Positions 9,429 through 20,319 are shown, counted from the first letter of the stretch. The stretch is DNA of 64,000 nucleotides from Leisingera sp. M658 (GCF_025144145.1 NZ_CP083546.1:1876501-1940500); one strand, 5' to 3'. Notes: generated by a model not told the origin, from the sequence alone. Program-made: numbers and translations.

Positions 9429-9763
9429 CGCTGTGCCCTCGTACTGCTCTGCCTCTTCCATCCGGACTGTATACTGCCGTTCTAAAGGAGACGAGCCGGC
9501 AGACGTTGCATTTCAGGCATCGGGGCGCAGGTGCCGGAATACAGAAGAATGAAATTCAAAGGCCCCGATGACTGTGCTGACTGGAAATAGAAACGCTCAA
9601 TTTGGAAATGGGCTGGAATTGAGTGCCGCGCAAACGCTTGCGGCGGCGGGTTCAGTAAATTCCAAAATTCGAATTTTTCCAATTTATACGCGTTTGCGTG
9701 TTCGCATTTGCAATAAATTTGTCTTAGAAGTTCAAAGGGAAGGACGAAAAGGAAACGGATCCG
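9429..9763 (+). promoter_or_regulatory. AT-rich promoter region of aroQ-luxR with palindromes
   Basis: A 335-bp gene-free gap, divergent between the hydrolase and aroQ. It holds a perfect 14-bp palindrome AAAATTCGAATTTT (9664-9677), and just downstream two short dyads around ACGC-GTTT-GCGT and TGCG-TGTT-CGCA. The strong drop in GC from 9655 to 9725 fits a promoter. These dyads are candidate operators; which protein binds them is unknown. Confidence 0.45.
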
Positions 9764-10213
9764 ATGACGAGCATTCTGGTATTGAACGGCCCCAACCTTA
9801 ACCTGCTTGGCACCCGGCAGCCGGAGGTCTATGGCTCGGTCACCCTGGCGATGGCCGAGCAGGCCTGCGCCGATCATGGTCAGAAACTCGGGGTCACGGT
9901 CAGCTGCTTCCAGTCGAACCATGAAGGGGCGTTGATTGATGCTATTCATGCGGCCAAGGGGCAGCATCAGGGGATCATCCTGAACGCCGGCGCCTATACG
10001 CACACGTCTGTTGCCCTGATGGATGCGTTGATTTCCGTAGAGATCCCGGCCGTTGAAGTGCATCTCTCCAATATTCATGCACGCGAGCCGTTCCGGCACA
10101 CCTCTTATATCGCCAAGGCGGCGCTGGGGCAGATTTGCGGTTTTGGCGTACAGGGATATCTGTTGGCGCTGGATGCGTTGAAGGCACATTTGGAAATGGC
10201 TGCAACAGCATGA
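9764..10213 (+). CDS. aroQ: Type II 3-dehydroquinate dehydratase
   Basis: Third step of the shikimate pathway: dehydration of 3-dehydroquinate to 3-dehydroshikimate by the trans mechanism, as a dodecamer. The 149-residue length is normal. It shows LVLNGPNLNLLGTRQPEVYG with the catalytic Tyr on the mobile loop, FQSNHEGALIDAIH, LNAGAYTHTSVAL, and VEVHLSNIHAREPFR with the catalytic His region. The stop overlaps the ATG of the LuxR-type gene (ATGA), so the two are translationally coupled, an unusual partner for an aromatic amino-acid gene. Confidence 0.95.
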   Translation: MTSILVLNGPNLNLLGTRQPEVYGSVTLAMAEQACADHGQKLGVTVSCFQSNHEGALIDAIHAAKGQHQGIILNAGAYTHTSVALMDALISVEIPAVEVHLSNIHAREPFRHTSYIAKAALGQICGFGVQGYLLALDALKAHLEMAATA

Positions 10214-10965
10214 AGGTAAAGGATTACCTGAATTTCATTTGCGGCGCTCAAAGCCTGGAAGATCTGTGGCACGGGCATGTCCGGCAAATGTCCAGGTTCG
10301 GGTTCGACCGGCTGATCTACGGATACACCCGTTACAAGACGGAAACGTCGCTGGGGGATCCGGATGATTTTGTTATCCTGTCCAACCACAACAGTGAGTA
10401 TTTGAACGGTTTCCTGCATAAGGGGCTGTACTTCCATGCGCCGATGCTTCGCTGGGCCTTGGACAATGAAGGCGCCGGCAGCTGGCGCATTGTGCAGGAC
10501 ATGATTGCCGGCGGGACGCTTGGGCCCGAAGCCCAAAGAGTGCATGAGTTCAATCAGAAGCTCGACATGAATGCCGGTTATACCGTCAGTTTCTACTCTG
10601 CTTCTCCCCGCTACAAGGGCGCCATATCGCTGGCTGCAAAGCGGGGCATGTCTCAGGATGCGGTAGATGCGCTGTGGCAGAAGTCGGGCGATGACATCGT
10701 GCTTATGAATAATGTCGCCCATCTGAAAATCCTCACCCTGCCCTACATGGCACCTAACCGCAGCCTTACCAAACGGCAGCGGGAGGTTCTGCAATGGGTT
10801 GGCGATGGCAAAACCACTCAGGACATTGCACTTCTGATGGAACTTACACCCGCGACGATTGAAAAACACCTGCGCCTTGCCAGGGAATCGCTTTCTGTCG
10901 AGACAACCGCCCAGGCTGTTTTGAAGGCGGCGTTGCACAATCAGATGTATGTCATGGATGCCTAG
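10210..10965 (+). CDS. LuxR-family regulator with autoinducer-binding-type domain
   Basis: 251 residues. The N-terminal part (about 1-165) is of the autoinducer-binding type, and the C-terminal part is a GerE/LuxR helix-turn-helix: LTKRQREVLQWVGDGKTTQD, then TPATIEKHLRLARESL. In the ligand domain the segment YFHAPMLRWALDN falls where AHL receptors have the conserved DP; here the Asp appears replaced (HAP), so a classical acyl-homoserine lactone may not be the ligand. No luxI is in the window, making it a LuxR solo here. The start at 10210 overlaps the aroQ stop by 4 bases; an in-frame start upstream at 10135 would run deep inside aroQ and is unlikely. Confidence 0.87.
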   Translation: MKVKDYLNFICGAQSLEDLWHGHVRQMSRFGFDRLIYGYTRYKTETSLGDPDDFVILSNHNSEYLNGFLHKGLYFHAPMLRWALDNEGAGSWRIVQDMIAGGTLGPEAQRVHEFNQKLDMNAGYTVSFYSASPRYKGAISLAAKRGMSQDAVDALWQKSGDDIVLMNNVAHLKILTLPYMAPNRSLTKRQREVLQWVGDGKTTQDIALLMELTPATIEKHLRLARESLSVETTAQAVLKAALHNQMYVMDA

Positions 10966-11159
10966 GCAGCCGCTTGACTGCAGATGACCGGGCCGTGCTG
11001 CCGCCGCGGTGGCGTCAATTTCAGATTTCGCCCCGCCGTCTTTGATCGCTTGCAAGCGGCGGAAATTCAACCGGTTTTTCAATCCCGCCCGGCCTGAACT
11101 AAGCCGTAAGAGGTATGGAATTCTATACTACCGTTATAGGTTGATTTTCTGCATGTTGC

Positions 11160-11330
11160 CCCTGTTCCGTGAGTGGTGGCTTTAGCCTAGGAACTAATGG
11201 GTAACGACCCTTGTGATTTCAAGGCTCTCCTACCTGGTCAGGGACAGACGCGTATTGTTCTGCGTCTGTTCCGGATACAGAGGGGCCTCGCCCATCCCCA
11301 TCAGTGGGGTCCCTCACATCCCTTTTGCGG
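11160..11330 (+). ncRNA. Candidate structured RNA, 6S-like
   Basis: The sequence folds as a long interrupted hairpin. An apical 11-bp stem (11240-11250 with 11261-11271, one G-U) carries a loop GTATTGTTCT. Below it GGCTCTCCT (11223-11231) pairs with AGAGGGGCC (11278-11286) with one mismatch. A small CCCCA-TCAG-TGGGG hairpin (11296-11309) sits on the 3' side, and GTGAG (11169-11173) can pair with CTCAC (11312-11316). A long rod with an internal bubble and a small hairpin on the 3' strand is the layout of 6S RNA. I cannot confirm conserved 6S bases from memory, so this is a structural suggestion; boundaries are approximate. Confidence 0.35.
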
Positions 11331-11406
11331 TCTCCGTTCCTTCATAAATGCAAAGATCCGGTCAACCGCTGGGCAACGCATTCAGTTTGTGCGGGCCGAT
11401 GCGCAC

Positions 11407-11437
11407 AAAAAAACCGGCAGGGAAATCCCTGCCGGTT
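11407..11437 (-). terminator. Terminator of rpsB-tsf
   Basis: A 12-bp perfect stem (11412-11423 with 11426-11437) is followed on the minus strand by seven T (11413-11407). It lies 44 bases past the tsf stop and is a textbook rho-independent terminator. Confidence 0.92.
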
Positions 11438-11480
11438 CTTGAATTAAAGCGTAAAACTGAACAGCCCGAATTGGCCCGGA

Positions 11481-12356
11481 TCAGCCCTGTGCGGCTTTGG
11501 CGACTTCGGCTGCAAAGTCTTCTTTTTCGACTTCGATGCCTTCACCGACTTCAACGCGGGCAAAACCGGTGATAGTTGCGCCTGCTTCTTTGGCTGCGGC
11601 TTCCACGGTCAGGTCCGGGTTCACAACGAACTGCTGGTTCAGCAGGGTCGATTCCGCGACGAATTTCTTCATCCGGCCAACGATCATCTTTTCAATCACC
11701 TGCTCCGGCTTGCCGGATTCGCGGGCGATGTCCATCTGAACTTGCTTTTCCTTCTCAACCACAGCGGCGTCCATGTCTGCTTCGGACAGCGCGGCGGGGT
11801 TGGCAGCTGCAATGTGCATTGCAATCTGCTTGCCGATCGCGGCGTCGCCGCCGTTCATGGCAACCAGAACACCGATTTTGCCCATGCCTGCGGTGGCGGC
11901 GTTGTGCACATAGGACACAACGGTTTCGCCTTCCAGCGCGGCCATGCGGCGGACCGACATGTTTTCGCCAATGGTGGCGATCTTGTCGGTGATGGTGTCA
12001 GCAACGGTCTTGCCGCCCATGTCAGCCGCTTTCAGCGCTTCGACGTCCGAAACACCCAGGGCAGCCTTGGCGATACCGCCGACCATTGCCTGGAATTCAG
12101 CGTTCTTGCCAACAAAGTCGGTTTCCGAGTTCACTTCGACGGCAACACCTTTGTTGCCTTCGACGATCACGGCAACCAGGCCTTCTGCGGCGGTACGGCC
12201 GGATTTCTTGGCAGCCTTGGCCAGGCCTTTGGTGCGCAGCCAGTCAACCGCGGCTTCCATGTCGCCGTTGTTTTCGACCAGGGCTTTCTTCGCGTCCATC
12301 ATGCCTGCGCCGGTGGATTCGCGCAGTTCTTTCACCATAGCAGCAGTGATTGCCAT
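11481..12356 (-). CDS. tsf: Translation elongation factor Ts
   Basis: Guanine-nucleotide exchange factor that regenerates EF-Tu-GTP. 291 residues. The N-terminal UBA-like domain has [20 protein letters not shown] and [13 protein letters not shown], and the core motif [13 protein letters not shown] contacts EF-Tu. It lies 79 bases after rpsB in the classical rpsB-tsf operon and ends in a strong terminator. Confidence 0.97.
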   Translation of the reverse strand: MAITAAMVKELRESTGAGMMDAKKALVENNGDMEAAVDWLRTKGLAKAAKKSGRTAAEGLVAVIVEGNKGVAVEVNSETDFVGKNAEFQAMVGGIAKAALGVSDVEALKAADMGGKTVADTITDKIATIGENMSVRRMAALEGETVVSYVHNAATAGMGKIGVLVAMNGGDAAIGKQIAMHIAAANPAALSEADMDAAVVEKEKQVQMDIARESGKPEQVIEKMIVGRMKKFVAESTLLNQQFVVNPDLTVEAAAKEAGATITGFARVEVGEGIEVEKEDFAAEVAKAAQG

Positions 12357-12435
12357 CTTAGGCTCTCCTCAATTCAAAAACAGATTTGGGGCAGGTGATA
12401 CCCTGCCCCGCATGTCAGTTCCGTGACGGGACGGA

Positions 12436-13212
12436 TCAGGCGTCAGCAGCAGCGGCTTCTTCAGCCACGGCTTCTTCGGCCGGCGCTTCTTCGAGCGCGC
12501 CCAGATCAACGCCTGCGGCACCCAGCTGAGCGGACATGCCGTCAAGTGCTGCGCGGGCAACCAGGTCGCAGTACAGCGAGATGGCGCGCGATGCGTCGTC
12601 GTTGCCCGGAATGATGAAGTCCACGCCATCGGGGGAGCAGTTGGTGTCGACAATAGCCACAACCGGAATGCCCAGTTTCTTGGCTTCGGCGATGGCCAGC
12701 GCTTCTTTTTTCACGTCGATGACGAACAGCAGGTCCGGCACGCCGCCCATATCACGGATACCGCCCAGAGACGCTTCGAGCTTCTCCTGGTCGCGTTCCA
12801 TGCCCAGACGCTCTTTCTTGGTCAGGCCTTCGGCGCCGCCCGCCATTTTCTCGTCGATTTCCTTCAGGCGGTTGATCGACTGGGAAACGGTTTTCCAGTT
12901 GGTCAGAGTGCCGCCGAGCCAGCGGTGGTTCATGAAGTACTGAGCCGACTTTTCAGCCGCTTCGGCAATCGGGCCGGCTGCCTGGCGCTTAGTGCCGACG
13001 AACAGGACGCGGCCGCCTTTGGCAACGGTGTCACGGACAACCTGCAGCGCCTGGTCCAGCATCGGAACAGTCTGGGTCAGGTCCATGATGTGGATGCCGT
13101 TGCGCGAACCGTAGATGAACGGTGCCATGCGCGGGTTCCAGCGCTGAGTCTGGTGGCCGAAGTGTACGCCAGCTTCAAGCAGCTGACGCATGGTGAACTC
13201 AGGAAGAGCCAT
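12436..13212 (-). CDS. rpsB: 30S ribosomal protein S2
   Basis: 258 residues. S2 signatures are [20 protein letters not shown] at the N-terminus, [12 protein letters not shown], and the [21 protein letters not shown] / [21 protein letters not shown] region. The C-terminus ends in an Ala/Glu-rich acidic tail. The ATG follows GAAAGGATATAATAGC. A 115-base leader precedes it, and a matching promoter is listed separately. First gene of the rpsB-tsf operon. Confidence 0.97.
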   Translation of the reverse strand: MALPEFTMRQLLEAGVHFGHQTQRWNPRMAPFIYGSRNGIHIMDLTQTVPMLDQALQVVRDTVAKGGRVLFVGTKRQAAGPIAEAAEKSAQYFMNHRWLGGTLTNWKTVSQSINRLKEIDEKMAGGAEGLTKKERLGMERDQEKLEASLGGIRDMGGVPDLLFVIDVKKEALAIAEAKKLGIPVVAIVDTNCSPDGVDFIIPGNDDASRAISLYCDLVARAALDGMSAQLGAAGVDLGALEEAPAEEAVAEEAAAADA

Positions 13213-13334
13213 GCTATTATATCCTTTCCGGTTTCAATCCTCGGCGGGGGTTCAGAGCAAATGCTCCAACCGGGGGTCCGTCAGGGATGTCTCCCCTGAT
13301 CAGGCCAAACCCCGCCTGCGGGTTCGTAGGCGCG

Positions 13335-13364
13335 CTCATAGAGCAGAAATTGTCAGCTGACAAT
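13335..13364 (-). promoter_or_regulatory. Predicted rpsB promoter with palindrome over the -35
   Basis: On the minus strand TTGTCA (13363-13358), a 17-base spacer and TATGAG (13340-13335) form a good sigma-70-type promoter. The -35 lies inside a perfect 16-bp palindrome ATTGTCAGCTGACAAT (13349-13364). The predicted transcript start near 13328 gives a leader of about 115 bases. Confidence 0.55.
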
Positions 13365-13400
13365 AGCGGATCCGGAAGAAACCGGTTCCCGCCTGATTTT

Positions 13401-14231
13401 TCAACCCTTCAAAGCGCTCAGGTGGCCGTCTTTTACCAGTTGCCCTGCGGCCGCAGCCAGCGCTTTGCGGTCCACAAAATCCGCAACCTTCAAAGGCTGG
13501 TGGTAAATCAGCTCCACCTGGCCCTGCCGCGGCGCTGCCAGGATCTTAAGAAGATGCGGTCCGAAATCCATATCTCCCCACCAGCCATAAAACCGCGCCG
13601 GGGCGCCACTGGGCGCGCGGTAGCGCACCGAAACAGGCTGGATATGCAGATCTTTGCGCAGTTTCTCAGAAAAGAACGCAGCAAAGAGCGTTGTTTTAAA
13701 GGGCAAAACCCGCAAACCATCGGTAGAGGTGCCTTCGGGAAAAAACAGCAGCTTATGGCCGGCCAGCAGGCGCTGTTCAAACATGTCGGCCTGTTCCCTG
13801 GCTTTCTTGGGATTGCGTTCGATAAAGACGGTGCCGGTGGCCCGCGCAAGCCAGCCGATCCCCGGCCAATTGGCAACCTCCGCCTTGGAGACAAAGTAGA
13901 TCCGCTTGCGCGCATTGAGGGCAAAAATGTCCAGCCAGGAGGCATGATTGGCCACCACGGCCCCATTTTGACGCATCAGCGTTCCGCGGGTTTTGAAGCG
14001 GATCCCCAGAATGCGAAAGGCATTGCGGCAGACAAACTGCGTGATGAACGGCGTGGCCGGCCGCTGCAAGCCGAATACCGGCCGTTCAATCAGCCGCAGG
14101 GCCAGCAAAACCAGCAGCCCGCCAAAAACCAGCACCGCCAGCGGCAACCCGCGCAGCAGCACCAGAAACCAGCCCAAGGCGCTGATCCGCACCGGATCCG
14201 GCGCCTCTTCACTTTGCCAGCTGACGCTCAT
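13401..14231 (-). CDS. olsA: Lyso-ornithine lipid O-acyltransferase
   Basis: Second acylation of ornithine lipid synthesis at the inner membrane, transferring a fatty acyl chain to lyso-ornithine lipid. 276 residues with a hydrophobic N-terminal anchor (about 15-45). The PlsC motifs are NHASWLDIF (HX4D, catalytic) and FPEGTSTDGLRVLPFKT (substrate pocket). I use ATG 14231 (MSVSWQSEE), which overlaps the olsB stop as ATGA, in preference to an upstream in-frame ATG inside olsB. The pairing with olsB favours OlsA over the related PlsC. Confidence 0.88.
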   Translation of the reverse strand: MSVSWQSEEAPDPVRISALGWFLVLLRGLPLAVLVFGGLLVLLALRLIERPVFGLQRPATPFITQFVCRNAFRILGIRFKTRGTLMRQNGAVVANHASWLDIFALNARKRIYFVSKAEVANWPGIGWLARATGTVFIERNPKKAREQADMFEQRLLAGHKLLFFPEGTSTDGLRVLPFKTTLFAAFFSEKLRKDLHIQPVSVRYRAPSGAPARFYGWWGDMDFGPHLLKILAAPRQGQVELIYHQPLKVADFVDRKALAAAAGQLVKDGHLSALKG

Positions 14232-14989
14232 TTCCGGCCCTTGCCTCCGGCATAAATCCTGCGCTGGCGGTCGTTCATTTGCGCGGTGTCCAGGATCAAG
14301 CACACATCGGTGGTGTTGAAGGCCTGATCGACAAAGGCGCCGTCGCCGACATATCCGCCCAGCCGCAGATATGCTTTGATCAGCGCAGGGGTTTCCACCA
14401 TCGCATGTTTGCGGTTCAGATCACTTGCGGGTACCAAGTTCATGGATTGAAACGCTTTTGACCGCACACGCAGCTCGGGCGGCGCCAGATGATTGTGGTG
14501 CAGCATAGCCAGCGGATTGGCCAGCGCAGCGGTATCAGTGCCGTGAAAACTTGCGACCCCGAAAAGAACCTCGATACCATGGGTCTCCACATAGTCTGCC
14601 AGCCCGGACCAAAGGTGGAACATCGCCATGCCGCCGCGGTAATCCGCATGCAGGCAAGAGCGTCCCAGCTCCAGCAGCTTGCGGCCGGACGACCGCAGCA
14701 CGGTCAGGTCATATTCATCCTCGGAATAAAACTGCCCGGCTTTCGCGGCCTGGTCATCGCGCAGCAGCCGGTAGACACCGACGACCATGCCCCTAGTGTC
14801 ATCTATCACCAGCATGTGGTCAAAGAACGGGTCGAACCTGTCCCGCTCCAGCCCCGCATCATGGTCCACCATCGCGCCGCCACCACCAAGCTCGCGCACA
14901 AATACGTCGTACCGCAGGGCCTGCGCGGCGCGCAGCTCTGCGTCTGTTTCTGCAATCTTGACGGAAAATTCCGGCGGGCTGTCTTGCAT
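14228..14989 (-). CDS. olsB: Ornithine N-acyltransferase (OlsB, GNAT-like)
   Basis: Forms lyso-ornithine lipid by amide-linking a 3-hydroxy fatty acid to ornithine. 253 residues. Family features are RAAQALRYDVFVRELG, DPFFDHMLVIDD, LELGRSCLHADYRGG, and LFGVASFHGTD. It overlaps olsA by 4 bases, a gene pair known for phosphate-free membrane lipids, often induced by phosphate limitation. A CtrA-like site is about 90 bases upstream (listed separately). Confidence 0.9.
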   Translation of the reverse strand: MQDSPPEFSVKIAETDAELRAAQALRYDVFVRELGGGGAMVDHDAGLERDRFDPFFDHMLVIDDTRGMVVGVYRLLRDDQAAKAGQFYSEDEYDLTVLRSSGRKLLELGRSCLHADYRGGMAMFHLWSGLADYVETHGIEVLFGVASFHGTDTAALANPLAMLHHNHLAPPELRVRSKAFQSMNLVPASDLNRKHAMVETPALIKAYLRLGGYVGDGAFVDQAFNTTDVCLILDTAQMNDRQRRIYAGGKGRK

Positions 14990-15078
14990 TCGATCACCTT
15001 TGCGTCGATCAGGCTTGAGCGCATCCCTGTATTAAGGCAAAGAACGCGCAGCATTTAAGGCGAATTAGATGGGGTTCG

Positions 15079-15093
15079 TTAACTCTTCATAAA
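15079..15093. promoter_or_regulatory. CtrA-like site upstream of olsBA
   Basis: TTAA (15079-15082), seven bases, then TAAA (15090-15093): a one-mismatch version of TTAA-N7-TTAA, between the DUF3553 stop and the olsB start. Inferred only from the pattern; a single imperfect site could be chance. Confidence 0.25.
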
Positions 15094-15096
15094 CCG

Positions 15097-15279
15097 TTAT
15101 GGATCAAAGACGGGAATAAGGGAGACGCGCGCTCCGTCAATCACAAGCTTGCCTTGGTCGGGGAAATTAACGGTGATCTTGCCGCCCGCGTTCGACTGCA
15201 CCTGCCCGATGCCCCATTCAGGGTGATCCGGGTGCCGGACGAACATGCCGGGGGCTAAAATTGCGTTGAGGTCATTCAT
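15097..15279 (-). CDS. DUF3553 small protein
   Basis: 60 residues, starting MNDLNAILAPGMFVRHPDHP and continuing through EWGIGQVQSNAGGKITVNF to a short C-terminus ending in IPVFDP. This is the compact SH3-like beta fold of DUF3553 (related to the CarD/helicase-tail type that contacts RNA polymerase or DNA). Function is unknown. It is transcribed divergently from chpT with only 34 bases between the starts, an arrangement I associate with other Rhodobacteraceae. A longer in-frame extension upstream would run through chpT and is rejected. Confidence 0.8.
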   Translation of the reverse strand: MNDLNAILAPGMFVRHPDHPEWGIGQVQSNAGGKITVNFPDQGKLVIDGARVSLIPVFDP

Positions 15280-15313
15280 TGGCGGGTGGCCCAGTTCGGA
15301 GGAAGTATAAGTT

Positions 15314-15910
15314 ATGGGTGTAGATAACGCCAATCTGGCTGCATTGGTAGGGTCCCGGATCTGCCATGATCTGATCAGCCCTGTCGGTGCCATAAACAAC
15401 GGTCTGGAACTGCTTGGAATGGCTGGCAGCATGTCCGGCCCCGAGCTGGAGCTGATCTCAGACAGCGTTGCAAATGCCAATGCCCGTATCCGTTTTTTCC
15501 GTATCGCCTTTGGCGCTGCCGGCGACCAGCAGATGGGCCGGGCCGAGTTGATTTCGGTGTTGGAGGACATCAGCAAGGGCGGTCGGATCAATTACCAATG
15601 GTCGCCGCTGGAGGGCTGCACCCGCAGCGAGGCGCGCCTGTCCCTGTTGGCGGCACTGTGCCTGGAATCCGCCCTGCCCTATGGCGGCACAGTTAAGATT
15701 TTCTGCGCCGGCGGCAAATGGACGGTAATGGGCGAAGGCCGCAAGCTGAACGTGGATGACGAGCTGTGGGCGCGGGTCAGCGGCGGCAATTCAAATGCCG
15801 AGATCACGCCGGCGCTGGTGCAATTTGCGTTGCTCCCCGAGGCCGCCAAGGAAGCAGACCGCACCGTCCGGCTGGAGCAGAGCCTGGAAAAGATCACGCT
15901 GCAGTTCTGA
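15314..15910 (+). CDS. chpT: Histidine phosphotransferase ChpT
   Basis: Relays phosphate from the hybrid kinase CckA to the response regulator CtrA, and to CpdR in Caulobacter. In Rhodobacteraceae this controls motility, gene transfer agent production and other CtrA targets. 198 residues: a dimerising helical hairpin with phosphoryl His18 in RICHDLISPVGAINNGLELL, then a degenerate ATPase-like domain (about 80-195) without functional ATP motifs, as in ChpT. AAGTATAAGTT just before the ATG gives only a weak ribosome-binding site; the upstream GGAGGAAG is 10 bases away and is probably used. Confidence 0.92.
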   Translation: MGVDNANLAALVGSRICHDLISPVGAINNGLELLGMAGSMSGPELELISDSVANANARIRFFRIAFGAAGDQQMGRAELISVLEDISKGGRINYQWSPLEGCTRSEARLSLLAALCLESALPYGGTVKIFCAGGKWTVMGEGRKLNVDDELWARVSGGNSNAEITPALVQFALLPEAAKEADRTVRLEQSLEKITLQF

Positions 15911-15973
15911 TCTGCAGCAACTATCGCAAAGAAACGCCGGGCGGTTGGCCCGGCGTTTTGCATTTGTTACCGA

Positions 15974-17239
15974 TTAGGCCCTGGTGGCTCCGTCGCCGCG
16001 CACCAGGTATTTGAAGCTGGTCAGCTGAGTGGCGCCGACCGGACCCCGCGCGTGCATCTTGCCGGTAGCAATCCCGATTTCCGCGCCCATGCCAAACTCT
16101 CCGCCGTCGGCAAACTGGGTCGAGGCATTGTGCATCAGGATCGCGCTGTCGAGTTCAGCAAAGAACTTCTGAACCGCAGCCTCATCCTCGGTGATGATGC
16201 AGTCGGTGTGCTGGGAATGATGGGTGCGGATGTGCTGGATTGCTTCGTCAATGCCGGCGACCTGTTTGGCTGCAATGATGGAATCCAGATATTCCTTGCC
16301 CCAGTCCTCGGAGCTGGCAGCAATCATACCACTCGGACCGGGAAGACCGGCCTCAGCGCGGATTTCCACGCCGGCGGATGCCAGCGCTTCCAACACTGCT
16401 TTACCCAGCGTTTCTGCGATGTCCTGATGGACCAGCAGGCATTCCGCGGCGCCGCAGATGCCGGTGCGCCGGGTCTTGGCGTTCAGCACCACATCCAGTG
16501 CTTTTTGCGGGTCGGCGGATTTGTCGAGGTAAATATGCACGATGCCTTCAAGATGGGCAAAGACCGGCACCCGGGCCTCGCGCTGGACCAGACCCACCAG
16601 GCCCTTGCCGCCGCGGGGTACAATGACGTCGACATAGTCTGTCATCGTCAGCAGTTCCTGCACCGCCGCCCGGTCGCGGGTCGGCACCAGCTGCACGGCG
16701 TCTTCGGGCAGGCCGGCGGATTTAAGGCCTTCAGCCAGGCAGGCGTGGATCGCCTGAGAGGAATGAAAGCTTTCCGAACCGCCGCGCAGAATGACCGCAT
16801 TGCCCGATTTCAGGCACAGCGCGCCGGCATCCGCCGTCACATTCGGGCGGCTTTCATAGATTACCCCGATCACCCCCAGCGGCGTGCGGACGCGCTGGAT
16901 CTTGAGGCCGGTGGGCTGTTCCCACTCTTCCATCACTTCACCAACCGGATCGCGCTGTTCTGCCACCGCGCGCAGACCGTCCACGATGCCCTGGATGCGG
17001 GGCTCGTCCAGCATCAGCCGGTCCATCATCGCGTCGGACAGGCCTTTGTTCCGGCCGAACTCCAGATCCTTGACGTTCTCGGCGATGATCTCAGCCCGGC
17101 GGGTCCAAACCGCCGTGGCTGCGCCGATCAAGGCGGCATGTTTGCGCTCGGCACTGGCCGTGGCCAGGATTTGCGCCGCTTGCTTTGCACGTTTGCCAAG
17201 CTCCGCCATCACGGCGGGAATGTTTTCATTGTCTTTCAT
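15974..17239 (-). CDS. proA: Glutamate-5-semialdehyde dehydrogenase (gamma-glutamyl phosphate reductase)
   Basis: NADPH-dependent reduction of gamma-glutamyl phosphate, second step of proline synthesis. 421 residues from ATG 17239 ([11 protein letters not shown]), matching the usual length; an in-frame ATG at 17275 adds 12 atypical residues. Motifs: [28 protein letters not shown], and [13 protein letters not shown] with the catalytic Cys. It lies 76 bases downstream of proB in the obgE-proB-proA block. Confidence 0.95.
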   Translation of the reverse strand: MKDNENIPAVMAELGKRAKQAAQILATASAERKHAALIGAATAVWTRRAEIIAENVKDLEFGRNKGLSDAMMDRLMLDEPRIQGIVDGLRAVAEQRDPVGEVMEEWEQPTGLKIQRVRTPLGVIGVIYESRPNVTADAGALCLKSGNAVILRGGSESFHSSQAIHACLAEGLKSAGLPEDAVQLVPTRDRAAVQELLTMTDYVDVIVPRGGKGLVGLVQREARVPVFAHLEGIVHIYLDKSADPQKALDVVLNAKTRRTGICGAAECLLVHQDIAETLGKAVLEALASAGVEIRAEAGLPGPSGMIAASSEDWGKEYLDSIIAAKQVAGIDEAIQHIRTHHSQHTDCIITEDEAAVQKFFAELDSAILMHNASTQFADGGEFGMGAEIGIATGKMHARGPVGATQLTSFKYLVRGDGATRA

Positions 17240-17315
17240 GTGTCTCGCGCCCTTGCCGGTCCTTTTATGGCACATCGGGTGCCTGCCGGCTGGAATAGAT
17301 TATCAGATGGTCTGC

Positions 17316-19453
<2,138 letters not shown>

Positions 19454-19496
19454 TTAATGCGGCGGGATCCTGTGCCCGCCTGCGCAGTACAAGTGT

Positions 19497-19524
19497 CCCG
19501 CCAAAGCCCCAAGGCCTTGGCGGG
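19497..19524 (-). terminator. Hairpin between GNAT gene and obgE
   Basis: CCCGCCAA (19497-19504) pairs with TTGGCGGG (19517-19524), with further pairing inside. No T-tract follows on the minus strand, so it may be an attenuator or processing site rather than a full terminator. Confidence 0.3.
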
Positions 19525-19565
19525 AATGTTTCGTTTGCCTTACCGCAAAGCGCGCGCCGCGCCAA

Positions 19566-20102
19566 TCACAGTTTTCGGCTGTAGGTCCAGGTCGGGACAG
19601 AGGCATCGCGGGCCACCGAATAGCTTTCGGCGTCGCCAAGGTAATCAAAGCCGCAATGGATCAGCACCCGGGCCGAGGCCGGGTTGTCCTGAAACACCGA
19701 AGCAAACATCGCCGCGTTGCTTTGCGGATTTGCATCCACCAATGCCTTTACCGCGGCAGAGGCAAGCCCGGTATTCCAAAACGGCGGCGCCGTCCAATAG
19801 GACACTTCCGACTGGTTGCGGTCCATCCGCTTGAGGCCGATCACGCCTTTCAGCTCTGCGTCGCCTTCGGCGGTGCCATCTATCACCCAGACATCCTCGT
19901 CCCGCTCTTCGGCCATGGCGCGGGCGACAAAGGCCTCGGCGGCGCCGGGCGGCAGCGGATGCGGGACCGAGCGGGTCATGCGGGCAACGCGCGCATCGCT
20001 GACGTAATGTTCAATCAGCCCGGCATCGGATTTTCGCAGCGGCCGCAAAATAAACCGTTCTGTTTCGATGGCCTGCTGACACACGATATGTTCCAAGTTC
20101 AT
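19566..20102 (-). CDS. GNAT N-acetyltransferase (RimJ/RimL-like)
   Basis: 178 residues from ATG 20102 (MNLEHIVCQQ), with GAGGAGG 9 bases upstream; a longer in-frame start lacks a site. RimJ-type features: TERFILRPLRKSDAGLI, GVIGLKRMDRNQSEVSYWT, FASVFQDNPASARVLIHCGF. This subfamily acetylates protein N-termini or small amines. It lies between rpmA and obgE, a common place for GNAT genes in alphaproteobacteria, so a role near ribosome or translation is plausible but unproven. Confidence 0.85.
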   Translation of the reverse strand: MNLEHIVCQQAIETERFILRPLRKSDAGLIEHYVSDARVARMTRSVPHPLPPGAAEAFVARAMAEERDEDVWVIDGTAEGDAELKGVIGLKRMDRNQSEVSYWTAPPFWNTGLASAAVKALVDANPQSNAAMFASVFQDNPASARVLIHCGFDYLGDAESYSVARDASVPTWTYSRKL

Positions 20103-20319
20103 GGACGTGCTCCTCCTCTGCCTGTGTACTTCTGGCGGCAATTGTCATTGTTGTTGCGGCGATGCTTTTCAGATGTGTTCGCCCTGCCCCTGGAGCAAGC
20201 CCCAAGGTCTTCAATTCGCGCAAAACTACTTGTTGGCCCGGCGTGAACACCGAACTGCAGCGGCACAAAATCGAGGGGGCTGGAAACAGCAAGAAAACTC
20301 ATCATGAACTCGCAGACGC

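Larger units (their letters stand above)
10966..11480 (+). other. Gap between luxR solo and tsf
   Basis: 515 bases with no protein gene I can support. It contains the structured stretch at 11160-11330 (listed as a candidate RNA) and, at the far end, the tsf terminator. An AT-rich segment CTATACTACCGTTATAGG near 11123-11140 could be a promoter for the candidate RNA. Confidence 0.5.
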
